The position numbers and the translations under genes were made by a program. Positions 42,401-53,700 of a stretch of 64,000 nucleotides of DNA are shown piece by piece. The notes beneath the pieces are model-generated. The model did not search any database. It was not told where the DNA came from and was given only the letters and a program-made list of their open reading frames with translations. Position 1 is the stretch's first letter, and every line of letters begins with the position of its first letter. The DNA lies in NCBI RefSeq assembly GCF_901933205.1, contig NC_044573.1, forward strand, positions 112,465,702-112,529,701. Reading direction: 5' to 3'. This DNA is from Camarhynchus parvulus (lineage: Eukaryota; Chordata; Aves; Passeriformes; Thraupidae).

Positions 42401-44733
42401 GTTGTTTTTTCCCATGGCATGTTTATGAAAAGAGGGAAATTCAAATTGTGCAGCCCCTAGGGTGGTACAGGCTGAAATGATGTTGTGAAAATTCAAATTG
42501 TGCAGTGTGGCCCAGGCTGAGATGATGTGAAAATTCAAATTATGCAGACTCCTGTGTGGCCCAGGCTGAGATGCTGATGTGAAAATTCAAATTGTGCAGC
42601 CCCCAGTGTGGCCTGGTCCTGACCTGCAGCTGCTCCCAGGCACACCAGAATGCTTGAGATGTAGATTTGCTTTTTCTATGATTTTCAGTTTTTCTGCTTC
42701 TCTGGGTCTGTTTGGAGGAGTAAGAATGGAGAGCAAAGAGTGTTGGAGTCCTGGATGCTGAGAATTTTAAATTTTCTGTGCTGAAGGGCACAGACCCACA
42801 AGAAAATACTGTATTTGACCTGAAGCCATAGAAAAAGCTTCAAAAATTAATTAATAACACTAAAATTATGAGTGTATAATTTGATTAAAAGTGTATAACA
42901 TCACTAAGCTAAAAACTTTAAAATATAATAATATATAAAAAACAAAATAAAAATTTTAAAACAAAAACTAATCCTTCATAAGTTTAAATAATATTTTACA
43001 ATTAGACAAAAAACCCCGCATTACAAACTTTTAAGTGATGAATTCTTAAGGCAAAAATAAAAATAATTTAAATATCATTTCTTAATTAAATAGTTTAACC
43101 TTGAAATCCTTATAACAAAAAATAGTGAACCATTTTATTTAACCCTTGGTGGAGTCCCCATCCCTGGGTGTGTTTGACAAAGCCTGGATGTGGCACTGGG
43201 GGCCAGGGTTGAGTTGAGCTGTTGGGGCTGGGTTGGACTCAGTGATCTTCAAGGTCTCTTCCAACCCAGTGATTCTGGGAATTCTGGGAATTGGGACACG
43301 CAGGACAGATGTTGGGACACGCAGGACAGATGTTGGGACACACAGGACAGATGTTGGGACACGCAGGACAGATGTTGGTACAGGAAAGGTGTTGAGACAC
43401 GCAGGACAGGTGTTGGACACGCAGGACAGATGTTGGGACACGCAGGACAGGTGTTGGGACACGCAGGACAGATGTTGGGACACACAGGACAGATGTTGGG
43501 ACACGCAGGACAGATGTTGGGACACGCAGGACAGGTGTTGGACACGCAGGACAGATGTTGGGACACGCAGGACAGGTGTTGGGACACGCAGGACAGGTGT
43601 TGGGACACACAGGACAGATGTTGGGACACGGGGACAGGTGTTGGAGGACAGGTGTTGGGACACGAGACGGTGTTGGGACAAGACAGGTGTTGGGACACAC
43701 AGGACAGGTGTTGGGACACGTGGGACAGATGTTGGGACGGAGAGATGTTGGGACACGACAGATGTTGGGACACGGGACAGGTGTTGGGACACGCAGGACA
43801 GATGTTGGGACACACAGGACAGATGTTGGGACACACAGGACGGGTGTTGGGACACGCAGGACAGGTGTTGGACACGCAGGACAGATGTTGGGACACGGAA
43901 CAGGTGTTGGGACACGAGGACAGATGTTGGGACACACAGGACAGATGTTGGGACACGCAGGACAGATGTTGGGACGAGGACAGGTGTTGGGACACGAGAC
44001 AGGTGTTGGACCGCACAGGACAGATGTTGGGACACGCAGGACAGGTGTTGGGACACGCAGGACAGATGTTGGGACACACAGGACAGATGTTGGGACACGC
44101 AGGACAGATGTTGGGACACGCAGGACAGGTGTTGGGACACGCAGGACAGATGTTGGGACACACAGGACAGATGTTGGGACACACAGGACGGGTGTTGGGA
44201 CACACAGGACAGGTGTTGGGACACGCAGGACAGGTGTTGGGACACGCAGGACAGATGTTGAGATGCTGGGTTATTGGGACAGTCAACCCTGAGTCATTTT
44301 ATCTTTTGTCTTTTTCTGACTGCCCCTTGTAAAAATAAACCTCTGTATTAAAATTTTTCCGTTTTAAATGGAAATTTAAAAATTACAATTTCCCCACACT
44401 CCACTGAATTTGTGATTTGCTCGCTGTCACTGGGTTTAAGGTGAAAAACCTTTGATTGACATCTACTGAGTGACTCTGTCAGGGGATCCATGCTGGAATA
44501 GTGGTGACAAATGGCTCAGGCTTGAATTTGCTTCGCAGTAACTTCCTGAGGAAGGCCAAACCTTCGCTGCCACCTGGCCAAGGTTTGGCACAAGGTGGCA
44601 CAAACCCAGCCAGGCTGCTTCCCTGAACTCCCAGGGAAAAGCCAGGAGCTTTTCTGGAGAAGGGCAGCAGAGCTGGTAAGGGATCAGGAGCACAAAGAGG
44701 GGCTGAGCTTGTTTAGCCTGGAGGGTGTTGTTG

Positions 44734-44782
<49 letters not shown>

Positions 44783-47700
44783 TCTTTACAGCCTGAAAGA
44801 AGGCTGTCAAAAGGTGAGTTTTGGTCTCTTCTCCCAGCTAGAGGACAAGAGGAAATGCCATCTTGTTGCTCAAGGGAAGGTTTAAGATTGAATAGCAGGA
44901 AAAATTTCACGCAGAAATGATTGCTGAGCATTGGAACAGGATGCCCAGGGAAGTGATGGAGTGACCATTCCTGAAAGAATTAAAAAGACATAAATGTGCC
45001 TGTTAGGGACACAGTTTAGTGGTGGACTTGACAGTGATTAATAAAAATATCATACACACAAATATTTTATAATTTTTAAGATTTCTGACATTTGGAAATG
45101 TCTTATTTTATTTTCTTGTTTCTTTCTTACTTTCTTTCTTGCTTTCTTTCTTGCTTTCTTTCTTGCTTTCTTTCTTGCTTTCTCTACACAAATGACTCAA
45201 TGTTTCTTGGTTATTTGTGGACATCACACCAGGGAAAATAAAATGGAAAGAGACTGGGCTCCAACATGTACATGTTTTCTGAATGGGAGAAACATTTGGT
45301 TTGTCCCAAATGCCTGAATGTCCCCTCAGGCACTGAGCTCCTTGTGGGGTGTCCAGGGTGTCCTGATGGGGCTGGAGGGGCACCCACAGCCGTGGCACAG
45401 CTCCTTCCCCAGGCTGCACCACCACCTGTGCCAGGATGAGGGACTGATCCCAGCCCAAAACAGCATCACCTCCTCCTTTAATGAAGAAAAGCTTCATGGA
45501 GGAGTTTGCCAAGCAGCTCCACACCCTCGTGGGCACTGCATTTCCCAACATCTGTCCTGTGTGTCCCAGCATCTGTCCTGTGTGTCCCAACATCCCAGCA
45601 TCTGTCCTATGTGTCCCAGCATCCCAACATCTGTCCTGTGTGTCCCAGCATTTGTCCTGTGTGTCCCAACATCTGTCCTGTGTGTCCCAACATCTGTCCT
45701 GTGTGTCCCAACATCCCAACATCTGTCCTGTGTGTCCCAACATCTGTCCTGTGTATCCCAACATCCCAACATCTGTCCTGTGTATCCCAACACCCCAACA
45801 TCTGTCCTGTGTCTCCCAACATCTGTCCTGTGTGTCCCAACATCCCAACATCTGTCCTATGTGTCCCAACATCTGTCCTGTGTGTCCCAACATCAACTGT
45901 CCTGTGTGTCCCAATTTTCCCAACATCCCAACATCTGTCCTTGTGTCCCAGTCCAATTCATTTTCCCAACATCTGTCCTGTGTATCCCAACAGCCCAACA
46001 TCTGTCCTGTGTGTCCCAACATCTGTCCTGTGTGTCCCAACATCTGTCCTGTGTGTCCCAGCATCTGTCCGTGTGTCCCAACATCCCAACATCTGTCCTG
46101 TGTGTCCCCTCTGCCTGTCCCAGCACCTGTCATTTCCCAACATCCCAACATCTGTCCTGTGTTCCCAACATCTGTCTGTGTTCCCAATAGTCACATTGTC
46201 GTGTGTCCCCTAAGTGGTGACAGCTGGGAAATGGTGACATTGGGACAATGGTGACAGTGGTGACAATGGGAAATTATGACAGTGGGAAATGGTGACAATG
46301 GGACAACGGGAAATGATGACATTGGGATAGTGGGGAATGATGACATTGGGACAGTGGTGACAATGGTGACAATGGGGAATGATGACATTGGGACATTGGG
46401 AAATGGTGACATTGGGACAGTGGTGGCACTGGGAAATGGTGACATCGGGACAGTGGTGACAGTGGGACAGTGGTGACAATGGGAAATGGTGACATTGGGA
46501 CAATGTTGACAATATAAAATGTTGACATTGGGACAGTGGTGACAATGGGAAACGATGACATTGGGACAGTGGTGACAATGGGAAATTATGACATTGGGAC
46601 AGTGGTGACAGTGGGACAATGGTGACATTGGGAAATAGTGACAGTAGGGACATTGGGACAGTGGTGACAATGGGTAATGGTGACAATGGAAAATGGTGAC
46701 AGTGGTGACAGTGGTAAATGGTGACATTGGGACAATGTTGACAATATAAAATGGTGACACTGAGACAATGGTGACAATGGGACAGTGGTAACAATGGGAA
46801 ATGGTGACAATGGGACAATGGTGACATTGGGAAATGGTGACAGTAGGGACATTGGGACAGTGGTGACAATGGGTAATGGTGACAATGGGAGTGACATTGG
46901 GACAATGGGAAATGGTGACAATGGGAAATAGTGACATTGGGACAGCAGTGACAATGGGAAATAGTGATATTGGGACAGTGGTGACAATGGGAAATGGTGA
47001 CAATGGTGACAGTGGGACAATGGTGACAATGGGAAGTGGTGACATTGTGACAGTAGTGACAATGGAAGATGGTGACATTGGGACAATGTTGACAATATAA
47101 AATGGTGACATTGTGACAATGGGAGATGGTGACAGGGGTGACAATGGGAAATGGTGACATTGTGACAATGGGAAATGGTGACACTGACAGTGGTGACAAT
47201 GGGAGATGCTCCAGCCCTGTGCCAGCTCCATGGCTGAAGGCAGGCGCTGCTGCAGGGCTGCAGCTCAAACATGAATTTAATCCCAGAATGGACAGCTCAG
47301 TGTGCTGCAGTGCTGCAGGTCTGCTTTGTGTGAACCCTGAATTCCTGAGCTGTGGGGGGCAGCCTCAGTGGACAGCCAGGAGTGGTGCAGGTCTGTCTTA
47401 GGAATAATAATTACAACTGATAATTATCTCTTGCTGGTAATTGTTGCTATAGGACACGAAATAAAACAACACCAACACTGGAACCTCCAAGGTAAAAAGG
47501 AGGGCAGTTTATTTTCTGACTCCAACATTTATAGATTCTCAAAAGTGACCCTGGATTGGAGGGTGACAGTGCCACCTCTCCAGTGACACTGGACAAACCA
47601 ACAGTCCATCAAATGTCTCCTCCTGCAGAAAAGAATGTAAAACAAGGAGTTATTTACAGAAAGTGTGTGAGAAAGTTCCTTACAAGAATGTAAACATCAG

Positions 47701-50700
47701 AAGGCTTTGAAGAGCTTAGAAGAACAGAGTGACAGATAATTCACTTTTAGATCCCCTGTACAACCTTCTCAAACCCTCAGTGGTGGCACAGAGGGTTTTT
47801 TTGGGAAAGGCCACCCTGTTAGTCCCCACAACAGACACAAATCCCTCTCCCACTCGTCCCCACTGTTGTTCCTGGTGTTGTACTTCAGTGCCACCTCGGA
47901 GATGCTGTTCCAGTTGAGCTGCTGGGCTGAACTCAGGGGTGTGAATTCAGGGGTGTGAATTCAGGGATGTGAATTCAAGGATGTGAGTTCAAGGATATGA
48001 ATTCAGGGCTGTGAATTCAAGGGTGTGAATTCGTGGATGTGAATTTAGGGATGTGAATTCAGGGATGTGAATGCAGGGTTGTGAATACAGTGTTGTGAAT
48101 TCAGGGATGTGAATTTAGGGATGTGAAATCAAGAATGTGAATTCAGGGATGTGAATTCAGGGGTGTGAATTCAGGGATGTGAGTTCAGGGATGTGAGTTC
48201 AGGGATGTGAGTTCAGTGGTGTGAATTCGTGGATGTGAATTCAGGGGTGTGAATTCAGGGATGTGAGTTCAGGGATGTGAGTTCAGTGGTGTGAATTCGT
48301 GGATGTGAATTTAGGGGTGTGAATTCAGGGATGTGAATTCGTGGATGTGAATTCAGGGGTGTGAATTCAGGGATGTGAATTCGGGAATGTGAATTCAGGG
48401 ATGTGAATTCGGGAATGTGAATTTATGGATGTGAATTCAGGGCTGTGAATTCAGGGCTGTGAATTCAGGGATTTAAGCTCCCAGGCCAGAAGCTTTGAGT
48501 GCTTTTCTAGGGCATCACTCCTGCTTTTCCCCACAAAAATCCACGCTAGCCAGCAAACCTCTCCTGGCCTTTGGGGCTGGTGTAACCCTGTTGGGATTCT
48601 TTCAAACTGAGGAGTTGGGCTGGATTCCTGTGGGTCTCTTCCAGCTCAGGATATCCTGTGATTCTCTGGAGCTGTTTGTTCTCCACTTAGAGCTGGGCTT
48701 GTCCAGTAGCTGGAGGAGGTTTGGAAGCTGGTGGGAGCTCAGGGCAGTTTCAGAATGGTCGTGGAGTCTTTTGGTTGGACAAGTTTTCCACTGATCTAGA
48801 AATGTTCTGTTTGGAGAAGCACCTCAGTGTCCTTGTAGAGAGATACTGGAAATGAAACATCAGAAATGCAGAAAGTTTAGAGGGCAGAGATGGATGGGAT
48901 ATTGGGAATTAGGAATTGTTCCCTGGCAGGGTGGGCAGGGTGCCCAGGGCAGCTGTGGCTGCCCCTGGATCCCTGGTAATGCCCAAGGCCAGGCTGGGCG
49001 TTGGGGCAGTGAAGGTTGGGCAGGGATGTCCCCAAGGAAGGAGGTGGCTCTGGGATCTCCCAGCAGGGATGTCCCCAGGGAAGGAGGTGGCTCTGGGATC
49101 TCCCAGATGAGCAGGGATGTCCCCAAGGAGGGAGGTGGCTCTGGGATCTCCCAGATGAGCAGGTACCTGTCCATGTCATCAAGGAAGGAGGTGGCTCTGG
49201 GGTCTCCCAGCAGGGTTGTCCCCAAGGAGGGAGGTGGCTCTGGGATCTCCCAGATGAGCAGGTACCTGTCCATGTCCCCAAGGAGGGAGGTGGCTCTGGG
49301 ATCTCCCAGATGAGGCAGGATCTCCCACAGGTATCCTGTCCATGTCCCCAAGGAGGGAGGTGGCTCTGGAGTCTCCCAGATGAGCAGGTACCTGTCCATG
49401 TCCCCAAGGAGGGAGGTGGCTCTGGGGTCTCCCAGATGAGCAGGTACCTGTCCATGTCCCCAAGGAGGGAGGTGGCTCTGGAGTCTCCCAGATGAGCAGG
49501 TACCTGTCCATGTCCCCAAGGAGGGAGGTGGCTCTGGAGTCTCCCACATGAGCAGGTACCTGTCCATGTCCTCAAGGAAGGAGGTGGCTCTGGGATCTCC
49601 CTCCCCTGCTGCTGCTCCAGCCCCTTGCCAGCAGTGTGCCAGCTCAGTGTGAGATGTGCCCTTCAGTGGCACCTGGCTCCTGATGCCGCAGCATTGTCCA
49701 TTCCTCCCTGACCTCCTTTCTGCCTAAATCCCGGCCAGCATTTGGCTAATGGGATGAGTGGAGCAGATCCTGCAATCTGGGTCAAGTCCTTCATCCCCCT
49801 GGGGCTCCTGTTGTGTTTTCTGGGGGTGACTGAGCAGGAATTTCAACATCCACTTTTTAGGGCTGACCCACTTGTGTGCCAGGCTGGCATTGCAGGGCGA
49901 TTCCCTGCTGGCAGCAAATGGGCAGCTTCTCCCATTTCCATGGTGGCTGCAGCTGGAATTCCCTCCTGGGAAGGGATGGCTGGACGTGGGGCTGAGGTGG
50001 AACCAGATGATCAGGTTTTGCTGCCTGGCTCTGCAGAGCTTCTCTGAGCCAGGTGGGAGCTGCTCAGCTGCTGTGCATTCGTGGATTTAGGAAGTTTAGG
50101 TTCTATTTCCAGGAAGGAACCCGAGTGGAAGTGCTGGTTGTGTTTATAACATCAGTTTAAAATCCCTCTTTGCATAAGGGAATAACCAATAGGAAGAATT
50201 CCAAAGTGCATTTTTGCCAAAGCTTTCATGGGCTGACGTTCTCCTTCACATCCAGCCGTGGAGGATCTCTGGATTAAACCTTGATGGGCTGATAAAACCC
50301 CCCCCAAACAACCCCAGCCTCTTCAAACACAGGTTTTAATTGTGAGCACTGGCACAGCCCACAGTCAGGTCTATGTGGGCAGCACTTGCATCACTCAGAG
50401 CTTTCCTAAATGCAGCAGGAGTGTGGTCAGCTCGTCCTGCTGCCCGGGGCACAGCCCAGAGCTGCCCGTGCTGCCCAGCAAGGGGGATGGAAATCCCACA
50501 CTGAGGGAGGGTTTCAGCTCCCTGGGACAGTGCAGGTGGCCCTGCCATGGCAGGGTGGCACTGGATGGGCTGTAGGGTCCCTTCCCACCCAAACCATTCC
50601 AGGATTAATGGTTTTTGTTGACAGTGAGCTTGGCTCAGTTGGTCAGAGCCGAGGTTCCTCTCAGACTCTGTCCTGTGGATTTTATTTCTTTACACACAGT

Positions 50701-53700
50701 GACTAAAAGTGACTCGGGTGAAAGATCTGATACGGGATTAAAAGGGCAGAGGAGAGGGGAGGAGCTACTTAAGGTGTATCAGTTCCTTAAAGGTGCATCT
50801 GTTTTGTTGAGAGTCTCTTTAATCCTGGTTCTTCTGGAGCAGCCTGTGTGGCAGCAGAGCCGTGAACTGCTTTGTTTATCTCGGGAGGCTGAGAACTCTG
50901 TGAAACATTTCCCGAAGAGCACAGAGAGGCTGTTAGCAGGGCAGTGCCCCCTGAGCTGGGGCTGGGACCTGCTCTGGCTGTCCCCAGGGCTGGCCTTGCC
51001 CAGCACAAGGAGCTTTGATCCAGCCAGGACATCGGCTGGGGGAGCCACAGGGCCAGGGAGGGTGGGAAAGGCCTCCAGGATGAGGGGGTGCAGCCTAGTG
51101 CTGGGGTCTGTGCCCTGTGCTCTGAGGTTGGTGTGCTTTGGGGGTTCTAGAACCATCTGTGTGCTTTGGGGGGTTCAGGGAGCCCTCTGTGTGCTTTGGG
51201 GGTTCTAGAACCATCTGTGTGCTTTGGGGGGTTCAGGGAGCCCTGTGTGTGCTTTGGGGGTTCTGAGAGCCATCTGTGTGCTTTGGGGGTTCAGGGTCTG
51301 TTCTACCCTTGTGTGCTTTGGGGGTTCTGGGGCCATCTGTGTTGGGGGTTTAGACCATCTGTGTGCTTTGGGGGTTCTGAGAGCCATCTGTGTGCTTTGG
51401 GGGTTCAGGAATCATCTACCTGTGTGCTTTGGGGGTTCAGGGAGCCATCTGTGTGCTTTGGGGGGTTCAGGAGCCCTCTGTGTGCTTTGGGGGTTCAAGG
51501 GAGCCATCTGTGTGCTTTGGGGGTTCTAGAACCATCTGTGTGCTTTGGGGGTTCAGGAATCCATCCATCTGTGTGCTTTGGGGGTTCAGGAATCCATCCA
51601 TCTGTGTGCTTTGGGGGTTCAGGGGCCCATCTGTGTGCTTTGGGGGTTCTAGAACCATCTGTGTGCTTTGGGGGTTCAGGGAACCATCTGTGTGCTTTGG
51701 GTTCAGGCCATCCACTGTGTGTTTGGGGCAGGGAGCCATCGACTTTGGGCCTGAGTCCATCATGGGGACACTCAGGGCAAGAGAGAGTCCTGGAGGGGCT
51801 GGGGCATGTCCCGGGGAGGGAATGGAGCCCCAGGAGGGGCTGGGGGAGCTGGGAAGGGGCTCAGCCTGGAGCAAAGGAGGCTCAGGGGGGACCTTGTGGC
51901 TCTGCACAAGTCCCTGCCAGGAGGGGACAGCCAGGGGGGGTCGGGCTCTGCTCCCAGGGAACAGGGACAGGCCAAGGGGAAATGGCCTCAGGCTGGGCCA
52001 GGGCAGGCTCAGGGTGGGTGTTGGGAACAATTCCCACCTGGACAGGGCTGTCCTGCCCTGGCACAGCTGCCCAGGGAGGTTTGCAGTGCCCATCCCTGGA
52101 GGGATTTCAAAGCCCTGCGGATGTGGCACTTGGGGACATGGGGCAGTGGTGGCCTTGGCAGTGCTGGCGGATGGGTTGGGCTTGGTGATCTCCAAGGGCT
52201 TTTCCAATCTAAAGGATTCTGTGGTTCTGGGAATCTCCTGGAGAGCAGGGACGCCTGGCAGAGCTGGTTGATGTTCCCCTGTGACCTTCCCAGAGCAGCC
52301 CAGCAGGGTTTGCAGGGAGCCAGGCGGGGGTGGCCAGAGCTGTGCAGCCTCACCCTGCTGAGCTCAGGCCCTACTCAGAGCCCTGTGGGCATGGAAGGGT
52401 TAACAGCTGGGAGAGGTGCAGGGACAGAAATGGAGCAGCTTTTCTCCCCTCTGCCCTGGCTGAGGTTCCCTGGTGGAACACAGCCTTCGCTGGGGACAAA
52501 TTAATCAAAAGTGCTGCTGCTGCTCCAGGCTGAGCCACATGGAGCACACCAGGGTGGGAGAATTGGGATAACAGTGCCCAGGAGGAAAATGCCCAGGAGA
52601 AAAATGCCCAGGTGGAAAATGCCCAGTCAGAGTTTGATGTGGTGGAAATGGCCCTGAGCTCCCTGTGGATGGATCTCACCTTCACTCCTCGCCTGATTTC
52701 AGCACCTACAGTGAAAAGCTGAAAGCCCAGATGGAAATGGAGATATCCTCCATTTCTGGCCCTCCATGGGCTGCCAGCTTTGGGTGCAGCTCCAGGCTGG
52801 TGGCGCAGGGTGAGCTGTGTCCTGGGCAGAGCTGTGTGAATGAACACAGGTCAGGGGGTGATGGAAACCAAAACCTGCTCTGGCCTGGCTGAGATCACTC
52901 TGCAGACACCCCAGAGCTCTGCATCCTTTGCTGTGGAGTTTCAGTAGAGGTGGCAGTGGGGTGGCATGAGCCTCTGAGGCTGTGGCAGTGCCAACAAATC
53001 CCACTTCCATCTCACAGGGCAGCTGGGGCTGCTCCTGCATCCCTGGCAGTGCCCAAGGCCAGGCTGGACAGGGCTTGGAGTCACCTGGGATGCTGGGAGG
53101 TGTCCCTGCCATGGCCCTGGCTGGGCTTTGGGGCCCCTTCCCACCCAAACCATCCCATGGTTCTGTGAAAGTCAGGCTTTAGCAGCATTAAAAAGAGATT
53201 TTCCAGGATGGGGCCATCAGCTGGAGCTTCCAGAGCTTCGTGCAGGGATTTGTTTGGGAGCAGGGAGGTGCTGCAGCTCAGCAGGGCCTGGCAGAGCCTT
53301 TCCAGGGGAGCTGGACTGGGATAAACTGGGAACCCCTGAGGGGGGGGATAAGCTGGGGATGGATCCCTGAGGGAATGAGGGGACTGGGATAAGCTGGGGG
53401 TCCCTAAGGGAATGAGGGAACTGGGATAACCTGGGGGTCCCTAAGGGAATGAGGGAACTGGGATAACCTGGGGATGGATCCCTGAGGGAATGACGGGACT
53501 GGGATAAGCTGGGGATCCCCTAAGGACTGGGCCAAGCTGGGGGTGGATCCCTGAGGGACTGGGATAGTCTGGGGGTCCCTGAGGGAATGTGGGGACTGGA
53601 ATAACCTGGGGGTCCCTGTGGGAATGAGGGGACTGGGCTAAGCTGGGGATGGATCCCTGAGGGAATGTGGGGACTGGAATTACCTGGGGATCCCCTAGGG

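Noticed and set aside
49020..49600. Regular direct repeats that could suggest a CRISPR array
   Set aside because: The whole unit is conserved and there are no unique spacers. The sequence is vertebrate, and this is a minisatellite.
50625..50655. tRNA-like GGCTCAGTTGGTCAGAGC
   Set aside because: It resembles a tRNA D-arm, but I find no matching B box, anticodon arm or acceptor stem. It could be a chance match or a SINE remnant.
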